Below, one piece after another: positions 47,245 through 58,959 of a stretch of 64,000 nt of DNA (the first letter of the stretch is position 1; each line of letters begins with the position of its first letter). Below the pieces are notes generated by a model. It was not told where the DNA came from. It saw only the letters and a list, made by a program, of their open reading frames with translations, and made no database searches. The translations under genes and the position numbers were made by a program. The DNA lies in assembly GCF_014522205.1 (NCBI RefSeq), contig NZ_CP046884.1, positions 992,001 to 1,056,000 on the forward strand, given 5' to 3'. Origin of the DNA: Corynebacterium poyangense. Lineage in GTDB: Bacteria > Actinomycetota > Actinomycetes > Mycobacteriales > Mycobacteriaceae.

Positions 47245-47701
47245 AATACCCGACGTGAAGAAAAACCAGCAGATGTCTCAGATAGAAACTCCGACAGCCG
47301 ATTTTGAGGATCCTCGAACTCCGCTTCGCCAAGCCTTGAAGTTTGGAGTTATGGGGTGGGTAGCAGTGACCGTGGTGTCCTTGGTGCTGTGGGGGTGGTT
47401 ATATGAACTTCCGGGGATCTGGGGGGTTGTCATCGGCGCAGCGATCGGTGGTGGGTATGTATTACTAACGGTACTTAGTGTTCTGTCAACCGCGAATACC
47501 TCCCCGAACACCACGGCAGCAGTCATCCTTGGCGGGTGGCTGATCAAAGTGGTTCTGGTTCTCATCATTCTCATGGTGTTGAGGGGGATGGGATTCTTCC
47601 ATCAATGGGCGATGTTGGTCACCCTTATCCTCAGTTTGCTGATAGTTCTGGTGGCCGAAACATGGGGAGTTTTAACTTCTCGAGCGCTTTACGTGAGCTG
47701 A
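47234..47701 (+). CDS. Small membrane protein upstream of the ATP synthase operon (AtpI-like position)
   Basis: This protein of 155 residues has four predicted membrane helices after a polar N-terminal 40 residues (VTVVSLVLWGWLY, VVIGAAIGGGYVLLTVLSVLS, AAVILGGWLIKVVLVLIILMV and LVTLILSLLIVLVAETWG). Its place just before atpB is that of AtpI in other bacteria, and the size is similar. The start is uncertain: ATG 47234, which overlaps wecA by 11 bases, or ATG 47273. A weak AAGAAA lies before the latter. A role in assembling the c-ring is inference from position only. Confidence 0.7.
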   Translation: MPGKIPDVKKNQQMSQIETPTADFEDPRTPLRQALKFGVMGWVAVTVVSLVLWGWLYELPGIWGVVIGAAIGGGYVLLTVLSVLSTANTSPNTTAAVILGGWLIKVVLVLIILMVLRGMGFFHQWAMLVTLILSLLIVLVAETWGVLTSRALYVS

Positions 47702-48126
47702 AGCTGGAAACTGCCCTCTTTTGGGGGTGGTAATCTTGTTGTGGGACAGGTCACTTTTATAAAAATGGGGTACAACAGGTGATGTGGGTGCCTGGCAGGT
47801 CAGACAACCTGAAAATAGGTAAAGCTGCAGGTAATGAAGATGGGGCTGCTGAGTAGATAGAATTCCGGCGAAAGCCCTGGGGGTAATTTTCCGGATCTCG
47901 CGGAATTTTCACCTATTACTGAGATCTTAAGGTTCTTCTTGGCTACCTTAAATGGGGTGCTTCATGGGAATCCATCCCCTAGCCCTGATAGTGTGAAGTT
48001 TGGATCCTCTTGTTCGCGGAACAGGGAAGATCCCCTGCGGCTGTCCTGTTGATGTGCGACGGAGTCCGAGGTAGCCGCAGTGTAATGAACGATGTCCATC
48101 GCACCGCATGGGGACCGGGTCTTCCT
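47702..48126. promoter_or_regulatory. Long leader and promoter region of the atp operon
   Basis: This is about 425 bases without an assured gene. CTTTTATAAAAATGG (about 47754) and TACCTTAAATGG (about 47943) are AT-rich candidates for -10 elements. Inverted repeat GATCTC...GAGATC spans about 47895-47927. I cannot choose one start site. The region carries a long untranslated leader in front of atpB. Confidence 0.45.
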
Positions 48127-48975
48127 GTGCGGCCCAGAACACGGGAGAGAACGCTGAGCGTTATAACACTGTCCTTAGAGGGGAGCTTCCATGCCCCCAA
48201 TCTGGACGACGAATTATTCCCCGCGCAAATGCGTCATTACGATTTGCTCTTCCAAAATTTTGCTGGAGGGCTTTTCGCACTTGACCGTCTCATGTTGATC
48301 CGCATTTTGATGACGGTTATCCTCTGCGTCGTATTCGCTATAGGAATGCGTAAACCAAAGCTGGTTCCTAGTGGATTCCAGAACGTCGTTGAGTATTGTC
48401 TTGACTTTGTTCGGATCCACATTGCTGAGGAAATCCTAGGGAAGAAAGAGGGTACTCGGTATTTACCGATCATCTCGACGATCTTCTTCGCCGTCATTTT
48501 CATGAATGTTCCGACCTTGATTCCGGGTTTGAATATTTCCCCCAATGTTCGTATCGGATTCCCGATTGCGCTTGCCTTGCTCGGTTATTTCACGATGATC
48601 TACGCCGGTGTTAAGCGCTATGGGGCCGGCAAGTTCTTGAAGTCATCGGTAGTTATTCCTAACTTGCCACCTTTCCTTCACGTGCTTGCTGTACCGATCG
48701 AGTTCCTCTCGACATTCGTCATCCGTCCGGTAACTCTGGCTCTTCGTCTTATGGCGAACTTCCTGGCCGGACACCTCATTCTGGTGCTGCTATTTTCTGC
48801 CACGAACTTCTTCTTCTGGCAGTTCAATGGCTGGACCGCAATGGCTGGTGTAACGATTCTGGCATCCGTAGCTTTCTCGCTTTATGAATGCATCGTCATC
48901 TTCCTGCAGGCCTATATTTTCGCGCTGCTGGTTTCGGTGTATATCGAGCTTTCGCTACATGCGGATTCGCACTAG
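48127..48975 (+). CDS. atpB: ATP synthase Fo subunit a
   Basis: This is the proton-channel subunit of the membrane sector, with six membrane helices. The key arginine is in RPVTLALRLMANFLAGHL, followed by the last helix IVIFLQAYIFALLVSVYIELS. Homology begins at about LEGSFHAPNLDDELFP. The start is uncertain: GTG 48127 is given, ATG 48085 is further upstream, and the best ribosome-binding site (GGGAGAG at 48141-48147) precedes a CTG at 48154. The gene opens atpBEFHAGDC. Confidence 0.85.
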   Translation: MRPRTRERTLSVITLSLEGSFHAPNLDDELFPAQMRHYDLLFQNFAGGLFALDRLMLIRILMTVILCVVFAIGMRKPKLVPSGFQNVVEYCLDFVRIHIAEEILGKKEGTRYLPIISTIFFAVIFMNVPTLIPGLNISPNVRIGFPIALALLGYFTMIYAGVKRYGAGKFLKSSVVIPNLPPFLHVLAVPIEFLSTFVIRPVTLALRLMANFLAGHLILVLLFSATNFFFWQFNGWTAMAGVTILASVAFSLYECIVIFLQAYIFALLVSVYIELSLHADSH

Positions 48976-49063
48976 TGGAACGTCCTCGGGATCCGCGATC
49001 ACTCGCGATCAACTGAATAACGCAATCACCACCCATCCCCGGTAAAAGGAACCGGGAACTTAG

Positions 49064-49327
<264 letters not shown>

Positions 49328-49368
49328 AACACATCTGAGAGATCGGAACTACGAAGACTGGAGACCAT

Positions 49369-49944
49369 ATGACTAACGTCATTTATTTGCTTGCGGAAGC
49401 GGGTGAGCATGCTGAGCAGCCCTTACAGCAGGGCAACAACATTCTCGTCCCCAAGGCTTACGACGTCTTCTGGTCCCTCATTCCGCTCATCGTTATCCTT
49501 GCCCTCTTCGTGATTTTTGTTATCCCGAAGTTCAAGGAAGTGCTCAATGAGCGTCAAGACCGGATCAAGGGTGGCATTCAGCGTGCTGAAGCCGCTCAGG
49601 CCGAAGCGAAATCAGCCCTAGAGAAATACAACGCTCAGCTGGCCGAGGCTCGGGCCGAAGCAGCAGAGATTCGTGAGCAGGCTCGCGAGCGGGGCAAGCA
49701 AATTGAAGCGGATATGAAGGCGGAAGCCACCGCTGAGAGCAAGCGGATTATCGAATCTGGAGAAAAACATCTTGCCGCTCAGCGTGAGCAAGTGGTTGCG
49801 GAACTGCGTCGTGAAATGGGACAGCACTCCATCACCTTGGCAGAGCGTCTGCTAGGCGGAGAGCTTTCCGATTCCACCAAGCGCTCCGGAACCATTGATA
49901 ACTTCCTGTCCGAACTCGACTCTGTCGCTCCGGCAGGAAAGTAG
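49369..49944 (+). CDS. atpF: ATP synthase Fo subunit b
   Basis: This 191-residue peripheral-stalk subunit has one N-terminal membrane helix ([20 protein letters not shown]) and a long Ala/Glu/Arg-rich coiled coil, including [20 protein letters not shown] and [20 protein letters not shown], that holds delta and the alpha3-beta3 head. The length is normal for the family. It begins 41 bases after atpE and ends 5 bases before atpH. Confidence 0.95.
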   Translation: MTNVIYLLAEAGEHAEQPLQQGNNILVPKAYDVFWSLIPLIVILALFVIFVIPKFKEVLNERQDRIKGGIQRAEAAQAEAKSALEKYNAQLAEARAEAAEIREQARERGKQIEADMKAEATAESKRIIESGEKHLAAQREQVVAELRREMGQHSITLAERLLGGELSDSTKRSGTIDNFLSELDSVAPAGK

Positions 49945-49949
49945 GCACC

Positions 49950-50768
49950 ATGCACGCAGCAAGCCGCGATGCGCTAGCACAGGTTACCTCCCACCTTGAC
50001 TCAGCGCTCAACAGTACTGAGGAGTCGGTTGCTACGGCAGCCCACCTTGGCACTGAGCTATTTGATGTCGTCGAGGTACTCGATGGTGACCGCGGTCTGC
50101 GTGTCGCTGTAGCAAATGCTTCAGCTACCGCTGAACAACGCACCCGACTCGTTTCGGAAGTTTTTGGCGGAAAAGTAAGCCAGGCGACGCTGGAGATCCT
50201 GAAGGATGCCGTGGAACAAACGTGGTCCACTCCTCGGGAGTTGCGTCAAGGATTAGTGGAAATTGGGCGTCGCTCCCTTTTCCGGGCTGCCGAGCAGCAA
50301 GGAATGTTGGAGAAAGTAGAAGATGAACTCTTCTGTCTCAGCCGAATCCTTGACCGAGAAGGCCGCCTGACTCAGCTACTGTCTGACCACACAGCCCAAC
50401 CCGCAAAGAAGCGGGAGCTGTTGGCCAATGTTCTCTATGGCAAGGTTACATCCTTGACAGAGGCCTTGGCTTTGCAAGTAATTGGGCGCCCTGAGCGCAA
50501 CCCTATTGACGACATGGCTGGGCTAGCTGATGCCGCAGCGGCATTGCGCAACCGCACTGTAGCTCACGTTGTTGCCGCCGGCGAACTAAATGAAACCCAG
50601 GAATCCGTGTTGGCTAAAAAATTGCAGCGGATTTATGGAAAAGAAATGTCCATTCACTCTGAGGTTGACACTGATCTCCTAGGAGGAATGGTCATCCGGG
50701 TCGGTGATGAAGTCATCGACGGAAGCACCTCAGGCAAGCTGCAGCGGCTAAGAGCGCATTTGGTCTAG
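49950..50768 (+). CDS. atpH: ATP synthase F1 subunit delta
   Basis: This 272-residue subunit caps the alpha3-beta3 head and joins it to the b stalk. The OSCP-type domain includes VAVANASATAEQRTRLVSEV and the C-terminal LLGGMVIRVGDEVIDGS followed by SGKLQRLRAHL. It is longer than the roughly 180-residue E. coli protein, as is usual in corynebacteria, and not fused to b as in mycobacteria. Confidence 0.94.
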   Translation: MHAASRDALAQVTSHLDSALNSTEESVATAAHLGTELFDVVEVLDGDRGLRVAVANASATAEQRTRLVSEVFGGKVSQATLEILKDAVEQTWSTPRELRQGLVEIGRRSLFRAAEQQGMLEKVEDELFCLSRILDREGRLTQLLSDHTAQPAKKRELLANVLYGKVTSLTEALALQVIGRPERNPIDDMAGLADAAAALRNRTVAHVVAAGELNETQESVLAKKLQRIYGKEMSIHSEVDTDLLGGMVIRVGDEVIDGSTSGKLQRLRAHLV

Positions 50769-50823
50769 GCGCGACCACCTTTGATAGATAATGCAGGAAG
50801 AAACTACCGAGAGCAGGAAGAAC

Positions 50824-52467
50824 ATGGCGGAGCTTACGATCTCCTCCGATGAGATCCGTGGCGCGATAGCTAATTACACCTCGAGCTACTCCGCGGAGGC
50901 CTCCCGCGAGGAGGTCGGCGTGGTTATTTCCACGGCTGACGGTATTGCCCAGGTTTCGGGCCTCCCGTCAGTAATGACCAACGAGCTGCTGGAGTTCCCG
51001 GGCGGCGTAATTGGCGTCGCACAAAACCTGGACACCGACTCCATCGGCGTTGTGGTCTTGGGTAACTACGAAAGCCTCAACGAGGGTGACGAGGTCAAAC
51101 GGACCGGAGAAGTCCTTTCCATTCCGGTCGGGGATAATTTCCTTGGCCGAGTTATTAATCCCCTGGGTCAGCCCATCGACGGCCTAGGTGCAATCGAAGC
51201 CGAAGAGGACCGTGTCCTCGAGCTACAGGCACCTTCGGTGCTCCAGCGCCAGCCAGTGGAGGAGCCCCTCCAAACTGGTATCAAGGCTATCGATGCGATG
51301 ACCCCGATTGGCCGTGGACAGCGTCAGCTAATCATCGGCGACCGCAAGACTGGTAAGACTGCGGTATGTATCGACACAATTTTGAACCAGAAGGCTAACT
51401 GGGAATCCGGCGACAAGAATAAGCAAGTTCGCTGTATTTACGTCGCAATCGGTCAAAAGGGTTCTACTATTGCCTCCGTTCGTCGGACCTTGGAAGAGCA
51501 CGGTGCGTTGGAATACACCACCATCGTCGCAGCCCCGGCTTCTGACTCCGCTGGATTCAAGTGGCTGGCGCCGTTCTCCGGCGCAGCCCTGGGCCAGCAC
51601 TGGATGTATCAGGGCAATCACGTTTTGATCATTTATGATGATCTGACTAAGCAGGCCGAGGCTTATCGCGCAATCTCCCTGTTGCTGCGTCGTCCTCCGG
51701 GCCGTGAGGCTTATCCTGGCGACGTGTTCTATCTCCACTCACGTCTATTGGAGCGTGCTGCGAAGCTCTCCGATGACATGGGTGCTGGATCCATGACCGC
51801 GTTGCCGATTATCGAAACCAAGGCAAATGACGTGTCGGCCTTTATTCCGACCAACGTTATTTCCATTACCGACGGACAGGTCTTCCTTGAATCGGATCTG
51901 TTTAACCAGGGTGTACGCCCGGCTATTAACGTTGGTATTTCGGTATCTCGTGTTGGTGGTGCCGCCCAGACCAAAGGTATGAAGAAAGTTGCTGGCTCCT
52001 TGCGTCTTGACCTCGCTGCATACCGTGATCTGGAAGCTTTCGCTGCTTTCGCCTCTGACTTGGATGCCTCTTCCAAGGCACAGCTTGAGCGTGGACAGCG
52101 TCTGGTAGAGCTGCTGAAGCAGCCGGAATCCTCCCCGCAAGCCGTAGACTTCCAGATGATCTCCATCTGGCTAGCTGGCGAGGGCGTCTTCGATGTCGTT
52201 CCCGTCGAGGACGTTCGTCGCTACGAATCTGAGCTGCACGAGTACCTTCACCAGAATGCTCCGGAGGTATACCAGCAGATCGACGGCGGGGCCGCCCTGT
52301 CCGATGAATCGAAGGAAACCTTGCTCAAAGCAAACGATGAATTTGCTAAAGGCTTCCGGACCACAGAAGGCCATACCGTTGTCAATGAGCCGGAAGTTGC
52401 TCCACTCGATGACTCCGAGGTGCAGAAGAACCAGCTTTCCGTCTCCCGTAAGTCGGCCAAGAAATAA
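50824..52467 (+). CDS. atpA: ATP synthase F1 subunit alpha
   Basis: This 547-residue non-catalytic nucleotide-binding subunit has P-loop GDRKTGKTA (about residue 175), the VQEYLQ-type region and the closing motif with arginine finger in [16 protein letters not shown] (near 375). I take ATG 50824 ([13 protein letters not shown]), since AGGAAGAAC precedes it and corynebacterial AtpA starts with these residues; the frame is open to 50791. The C-terminus carries a charged tail typical of the genus. Confidence 0.97.
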   Translation: MAELTISSDEIRGAIANYTSSYSAEASREEVGVVISTADGIAQVSGLPSVMTNELLEFPGGVIGVAQNLDTDSIGVVVLGNYESLNEGDEVKRTGEVLSIPVGDNFLGRVINPLGQPIDGLGAIEAEEDRVLELQAPSVLQRQPVEEPLQTGIKAIDAMTPIGRGQRQLIIGDRKTGKTAVCIDTILNQKANWESGDKNKQVRCIYVAIGQKGSTIASVRRTLEEHGALEYTTIVAAPASDSAGFKWLAPFSGAALGQHWMYQGNHVLIIYDDLTKQAEAYRAISLLLRRPPGREAYPGDVFYLHSRLLERAAKLSDDMGAGSMTALPIIETKANDVSAFIPTNVISITDGQVFLESDLFNQGVRPAINVGISVSRVGGAAQTKGMKKVAGSLRLDLAAYRDLEAFAAFASDLDASSKAQLERGQRLVELLKQPESSPQAVDFQMISIWLAGEGVFDVVPVEDVRRYESELHEYLHQNAPEVYQQIDGGAALSDESKETLLKANDEFAKGFRTTEGHTVVNEPEVAPLDDSEVQKNQLSVSRKSAKK

Positions 52468-52524
52468 GGCACCCTATGGCTAGTTTCCTGACCACTAAGG
52501 AGAAAGAAGGGAGGCACGTGAACC

Positions 52525-54950
<2,426 letters not shown>

Positions 54951-54963
54951 GGGAGACGAGCAC

Positions 54964-55335
54964 ATGGCTGACATCACCGTAGAACTGGTCTCGGTGGAAC
55001 GCATGCTGTGGTCTGGCCAGGCCACCATCGTTACGGCACAGACCATCGAGGGTGAGATAGGCGTGCTCCCCGGTCACGAGCCTATGCTTGGCCAACTGGT
55101 TGAGAATGGTGTTGTGACCATCCGTCCGGTAGACGGCGACCGCAAAGTTGCCGCTGTCCAAGGTGGATTCATCTCGGTCAGCACCGAGAAGGTCACCATC
55201 TTGGCTGATTTCGCAGTGTGGGCTGATGAAGTCAATCAAGCCCAAGCTGAGGAAGAAAGCACATCTGAAGATGAACTCATCCGGTCCCGTGCTGAGGCTG
55301 GTCTTCGTGCTTTGCGTCGGAGTCAGGAAAGCTAG
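54964..55335 (+). CDS. atpC: ATP synthase F1 subunit epsilon
   Basis: This 123-residue subunit links the central shaft to the c-ring and can inhibit ATP hydrolysis. The beta-sandwich shows [34 protein letters not shown] and [21 protein letters not shown]. The short C-terminal helical region is acidic and lacks the full two-helix inhibitory arm of E. coli epsilon. It is the last gene of the operon, followed by a terminator. Confidence 0.96.
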   Translation: MADITVELVSVERMLWSGQATIVTAQTIEGEIGVLPGHEPMLGQLVENGVVTIRPVDGDRKVAAVQGGFISVSTEKVTILADFAVWADEVNQAQAEEESTSEDELIRSRAEAGLRALRRSQES

Positions 55336-55382
55336 TTCCTAGATTCGGAGCTAAGCCATGGGGCGACACGCCTCTCCCCATT

Positions 55383-55433
55383 AACACACCTTTCTAGCTG
55401 CCCCGCCAGGGGAGCTAGGAGGGTGTTTTCTTG
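55383..55433 (+). terminator. Terminator of the atp operon
   Basis: AACACACC...CTAGCT.CCCC and GGGG.GCTAG...GGTGTT form a long hairpin with a four-base loop (GCCA) and three short mismatches, followed by TTTTCTTGTCT. It lies about 47 bases after the atpC stop. Confidence 0.85.
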
Positions 55434-55561
55434 TCTCTTAGGGAACTTAAATCCTGTGCAGAAAAGTGCTAAACTCAGCTCTAAATAATCACGTCACCAT
55501 AGTTACCTTTGGATATTGTGGTGATAGTGCTAAAGCCGCGATGTTGTGTGGGAGGGCTAGC

Positions 55562-56011
55562 ATGGGATATGTCACCTGGTGTATGGTGATCCTGCTCTTC
55601 GCGCTGTGTTCCTTGGGAATGTGGCGTTTTTTTATGCTTCGTTCCCGTGGCACCACCGTTGTTCTCCGCCGATTGCCAGCCGAAGGACTTCACGGTTGGC
55701 GTCACGGGATTCTTCATTATCGCCGTAATGATTTGGATTACTATAAACTACGGTCCTTATCACCCTTGGCAGATTTGGTTGTCCATCGCAGCGAAGTGGC
55801 CGTGATCGGGCGTCGAGCTACCTCCGAACCGGAGGCCTCTTTTCTTCCCCCGGATCTGCATATCCTGAAGCTGCAGATCAAAAACCATGGTTATGAACTT
55901 GCCATCAACACTCGTGGTGAAATGGCTTTAACCGCCTGGTTGGAATCCGCGCCAGATATTCGCCAAGAGCGGATGGACCCGAAATCTCTCCGCAAACATC
56001 TGCATCCTTGA
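55562..56011 (+). CDS. DUF2550-family membrane-anchored protein
   Basis: This 149-residue protein has one N-terminal membrane helix (VTWCMVILLFALCSLGMW) followed by a basic domain with GWRHGILHYRRNDLDYYKL and LVVHRSEVAVIGRR. This is the pattern of the actinobacterial DUF2550 family that sits between atpC and nucS. ATG 55562 has GGGAGG six bases upstream; the frame is open to 55466 but lacks a signal there. Its function is unknown. Confidence 0.82.
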   Translation: MGYVTWCMVILLFALCSLGMWRFFMLRSRGTTVVLRRLPAEGLHGWRHGILHYRRNDLDYYKLRSLSPLADLVVHRSEVAVIGRRATSEPEASFLPPDLHILKLQIKNHGYELAINTRGEMALTAWLESAPDIRQERMDPKSLRKHLHP

Positions 56012-56074
56012 ATAATTCTTGTTGCCGCGGGGGTATCGTTTCCAGACTGAAGCGTAAACGCTAGCCTGTAAAGA

Positions 56075-56767
56075 ATGCGTCTAGTCATTGCTCACTGCTC
56101 TGTTGATTATGTAGGGCGGTTATCTGCTCACCTTCCGATGGCGGATCGACTCATCATGATAAAAGCGGATGGCTCGGTGTCTATCCATGCTGATGACCGG
56201 GCATATAAGCCGCTTAATTGGATGACTCCGCCGTGCACGGTGAAGGAGATGACGCTTGATGAAGACGGAGATCAACAAACACCGCTAATTCTTTGGGTTG
56301 TCGAGAATCCTAAAGGGGAACAGCTAAGAATTACGATTCAAAAACTCCACCACGAGCTTTCCTGGGAACTCGGTGAGGATCCCGGTCTGGTCAAAGATGG
56401 TGTGGAAGCTCATCTCCAAGAACTATTGGCTGAACACATTGATACCTTAGGCGAGGGATATCGACTCATTAGAAGAGAATATCCGACGGCGATTGGCCCG
56501 GTGGATATTCTTTGCCGCGATGAAACCGGGGCAACGGTGGCGGTCGAAATTAAGCGTCGGGGTGGAATTGATGGAGTTGAACAGCTAACTCGATACCTTG
56601 AATTACTGAATCGCGATGATGTTCTTGCCCCTGTGCAAGGAATTTTTGCCGCCCAACAGATTAAACCTCAAGCTCGAACATTGGCTGAAGATCGAGGGAT
56701 CCGGTGTGTGACCTTGGACTATGATGCCTTGCGGGGAATTGAGAGCGATGAATTGCGGTTGTTCTAA
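56075..56767 (+). CDS. nucS: Mismatch-specific endonuclease NucS/EndoMS
   Basis: This 230-residue enzyme carries out non-canonical mismatch repair in actinobacteria lacking MutS/MutL by cutting both strands at mismatches. The N-terminal dimer domain starts [18 protein letters not shown]. The RecB-type nuclease core is [20 protein letters not shown] followed by [14 protein letters not shown] (about residues 145-180), with Asp and the ExK pair as metal ligands. The end DELRLF fits the beta-clamp binding tail described for the C. glutamicum enzyme. Its stop overlaps the next ATG. Confidence 0.96.
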   Translation: MRLVIAHCSVDYVGRLSAHLPMADRLIMIKADGSVSIHADDRAYKPLNWMTPPCTVKEMTLDEDGDQQTPLILWVVENPKGEQLRITIQKLHHELSWELGEDPGLVKDGVEAHLQELLAEHIDTLGEGYRLIRREYPTAIGPVDILCRDETGATVAVEIKRRGGIDGVEQLTRYLELLNRDDVLAPVQGIFAAQQIKPQARTLAEDRGIRCVTLDYDALRGIESDELRLF

Positions 56768-57054
56768 TGCCAAGGCGTAACCGGCGCGAACGTCCTACCG
56801 GATATTCCCCTTTAGCCAGGGACGGGGCTAGATACCTGGGGGTTAGGGAAGAGCCAGGCCCGTCGTGGGCAAGGCAGGAAGTCTTTTTGGTTCGCCCTAT
56901 GGGATCACATGCTGCCCAAAAGACCTATCGTTGCCCAGGATGCGAAAATCTCATTACCCCCGGCACCGCTCACATCGTAGCCTGGCCAAAAGAATGGGCT
57001 GGTAGGGAGGATGATCGTCGGCACTGGCATAGCTATTGTTGGCAGCGCCGCTAG
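56767..57054 (+). CDS. Small zinc-ribbon-like protein
   Basis: This protein of 95 residues is basic at the start (PRRNRRERPTGYSPLA). A CPGCENLI pair (about residues 64-67) is joined to a downstream HWHSYC motif near the end, which could bind one zinc ion. The ATG overlaps the nucS stop (TAATG). Similar proteins follow nucS in other actinobacteria as far as I recall, and databases give misleading nucleotide-binding names. A DNA-related role beside nucS is only suggested by position. Confidence 0.75.
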   Translation: MPRRNRRERPTGYSPLARDGARYLGVREEPGPSWARQEVFLVRPMGSHAAQKTYRCPGCENLITPGTAHIVAWPKEWAGREDDRRHWHSYCWQRR

Positions 57055-57086
57055 GGGAGTTTTCCTCACCAGATATCCTCGACACC

Positions 57087-57398
57087 ATGATTGTTGCTTT
57101 TTCAGTTGCTCCCACTCACACTCCCACTGCCGACGCAGAAATGTCCGAGGCGGTAGCGCGAGCAGTCCGAATTGTCCGTGCTTCTGGTCTACCGTGCGAA
57201 ACAAACGCTATGTTCACCAATATCGAGGGGGAATGGGATGAAGTCATGGATGTGATCCGTCGGGCTACCGAGGTGGTCGCAGAGGTGTCGCCACGGGTAT
57301 CCCTCGTCATTAAGGCAGATATTCGGGCCGGTTATAGCGGACAAATGCAGCAGAAAGTAGCGTCTCTTGAAAAACATCTTTCTGCTGAGGATAAGTAG
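57087..57398 (+). CDS. Thiamine-binding/YqgV-like protein
   Basis: This 103-residue protein of the MTH1187/YkoF-like family has a ferredoxin-like fold reported to bind thiamine. Motifs are VAFSVAPTHTP, ARAVRIVRASGLPCETNAMF and NIEGEWDEVMDVIRRATEVV. The ATG 57087 fits the family start, but no ribosome-binding site is near; in-frame TTG codons at 57036 and just after would overlap the preceding gene. The gene lies in a row with nucS and the CnoX-like gene. Confidence 0.8.
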   Translation: MIVAFSVAPTHTPTADAEMSEAVARAVRIVRASGLPCETNAMFTNIEGEWDEVMDVIRRATEVVAEVSPRVSLVIKADIRAGYSGQMQQKVASLEKHLSAEDK

Positions 57399-57422
57399 TT
57401 CATCTCCAGGAGGGAATTAACG

Positions 57423-58331
57423 TTGACAACCCCAGATCGTTTTATATCCGGAGCCATCGATTTAGGGCAGATTAAAGCACGTGCTGATGCCCAAGCCCAG
57501 GCGCAGAAAAGCACCGATAGCGTAGGCGGTATCCCCAGCTCGATGACGGTGACCGTAGAAAATCTGGAAACAGAAGTAATTCGTCGCAGTCTCCAGGTTC
57601 CGGTGATTGTTCTCATTGGTACAAGTGCCAGCCCGGATTCAGAACAGTTACGCAATCAGTTAGTAGAGCTAGCTCAGAGATCCCACCGAGGTTTCATATT
57701 CGGCTACGTCGACGCTGACCACAGCCCTGATCTAGCCCAAGTTTTTGGTGTTCGAGGACTTCCAACGGTGTTAGTGATAGCTGCCGGCCGGCCAGTAACT
57801 AGTTTTGAAGGCGGCCAACCTGCCGAGGTCGTAGAACAGTGGGTTAAGGATATTGTGACTAAGCTGGGACCTCAACTGTCGGGGCTTCCCGCCGAAGATG
57901 AAGCAGAGCAGGTATCTGAACCACGGGACCCACGTTATGAGGCTGCAGAAGCTGCCTTGGCAGATGAAGATTATGAGACAGCGAAACGCTATTACGCTCA
58001 AGTTTTAGAGGAAGACCCCGATAATGAGGATGCTCGACGTGCCTATGAGCGCACTCGATTGCTAGAGCGGCTAGCAGCGGCAGATATTAGCGAGGATCCT
58101 GGAGCCGTGGCTGACTGTGACCCTCATGATTTTGAAAAGGCCTTGGTCGCCGTTGACGCCGATATTGCCCAGGGGCGGGTAGAGGAAGGCTTGAGCAGGA
58201 TGATTTCTTTCTTGAAGGGTGATCATCGCGATGAAGCGCGGGCGCGGCTCCTGGAGCTCTTTAACCTATTTGAGCCACATGATAGCTGCGTAATTAGAGC
58301 GCGGACTGCCATGGCTAGTGCCTTATTTTAG
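57423..58331 (+). CDS. Thioredoxin/TPR co-chaperone, CnoX (YbbN)-like
   Basis: This 302-residue protein has a thioredoxin fold (about residues 35-145) followed by a TPR region (about 160-300) with AAEAALADEDYETAKRYYAQ and DPDNEDARRAYERTR. The redox motif CxxC is absent: the corresponding site is GTSASPDSEQL, so it cannot act as a disulfide enzyme. The layout matches CnoX/YbbN holdase-type proteins. The TTG start at 57423 is supported by AGGAGGG nine bases upstream. Confidence 0.87.
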   Translation: MTTPDRFISGAIDLGQIKARADAQAQAQKSTDSVGGIPSSMTVTVENLETEVIRRSLQVPVIVLIGTSASPDSEQLRNQLVELAQRSHRGFIFGYVDADHSPDLAQVFGVRGLPTVLVIAAGRPVTSFEGGQPAEVVEQWVKDIVTKLGPQLSGLPAEDEAEQVSEPRDPRYEAAEAALADEDYETAKRYYAQVLEEDPDNEDARRAYERTRLLERLAAADISEDPGAVADCDPHDFEKALVAVDADIAQGRVEEGLSRMISFLKGDHRDEARARLLELFNLFEPHDSCVIRARTAMASALF

Positions 58332-58515
58332 GGTTCGTGGAGCATATCCAGGAATGCGGTTTTTCCGGTTTTAAACTTAATGGATTATAAGATTTCGCCC
58401 ATCTAAATAATTGTTATCCATTGTAAATTATGCGATATGTACGAGCTATCTAAACAAGGCATAAAAAAGAATGGACCTTTTTGACAATACGTTTTAAGTT
58501 TTCACACTAAAACAG
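58332..58515. other. AT-rich intergenic region upstream of the repeat-protein gene
   Basis: This stretch contains no open frame of note. It is strikingly AT-rich between 58365 and 58515 compared with its neighbours. It holds TTGACA at 58481-58486, a perfect -35 hexamer, though the matching -10 around 58504-58510 (ACACTAA) is weak. It may carry an upstream promoter or activator sites. Confidence 0.5.
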
Positions 58516-58545
58516 TTGAGAAGTTCTGTCTTATATGTGTATATT
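58516..58545 (+). promoter_or_regulatory. Probable promoter of the repeat-protein gene
   Basis: TTGAGA (58516-58521) and TATATT (58540-58545) are 18 bases apart. Transcription would start near 58552, just before the hairpin at 58554-58578. An overlapping TTATAT at 58531 offers a second -10. Confidence 0.55.
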
Positions 58546-58553
58546 TTTCTCAG

Positions 58554-58578
58554 GTCTCGACAAGAAGGAGATCGAGAC
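58554..58578 (+). promoter_or_regulatory. 5' untranslated hairpin
   Basis: GTCTCGA (58554-58560) and TCGAGAC (58572-58578) pair perfectly around an 11-base loop containing AAGGAG. If transcription starts near 58552, this hairpin is at the very 5' end of the mRNA, where it could protect against decay. The start codon has its own GAGAGAGAAAG ribosome-binding site further on. Confidence 0.55.
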
Positions 58579-58603
58579 AGAGTTTTGAGAGAGAAAGATT
58601 CAC

Positions 58604-58939
58604 ATGGATTTCTTACTGCAGATTCAGGAGATCGTCGGCGGCCCAATCAAGGACCTCCTAGTTCACTTGACCACCGCTGCTCCGCAAATCAACGTCGCAA
58701 CCCCGCCGCCAGTCAATGTCACCGCACCGGAGCACCTGGACTTGGGTTCTACCTTTGGTGACATCAACGCTGGATCCACCTTCGGTAACATCCTCGAGGG
58801 AACTGGTTCTACCACTGGCAATATCCTGGAGGGAACCGGTTCTACCACCGGTGACATTCTCGGTGGCGCAGGTTCCTCCAACTTCTTGAACCAAGCTGGT
58901 TCCTCAGGATTGACCCTTCCTGGCCTGGGCGGCAAATAA
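58604..58939 (+). CDS. Small Gly/Ser-rich tandem-repeat protein of unknown function
   Basis: This protein of 111 residues has no cysteine and no classical signal peptide. An amphipathic start (MDFLLQIQEIVGGPIKDLLV) leads into a Pro/Val stretch, and then about five units of 9-11 residues from residue 48: GSTFGDINA, GSTFGNILEGT, GSTTGNILEGT, GSTTGDILGGA, GSSNFLNQA. It ends LTLPGLGGK. The gene is alone between a strong-looking promoter and a perfect terminator, which suggests high expression. Small corynebacterial envelope proteins such as PorA and PorH also lack signal peptides, but no sequence match is evident to me. Unrecognised. Confidence 0.7.
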   Translation: MDFLLQIQEIVGGPIKDLLVHLTTAAPQINVATPPPVNVTAPEHLDLGSTFGDINAGSTFGNILEGTGSTTGNILEGTGSTTGDILGGAGSSNFLNQAGSSGLTLPGLGGK

Positions 58940-58959
58940 GTTCTCTTGCTGAAATACTG

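Noticed and set aside
58745..58900. Repeats considered as a CRISPR or minisatellite.
   Set aside because: The units are 27-33 bases and contiguous with no spacers, and they keep the reading frame, so they are coding repeats.
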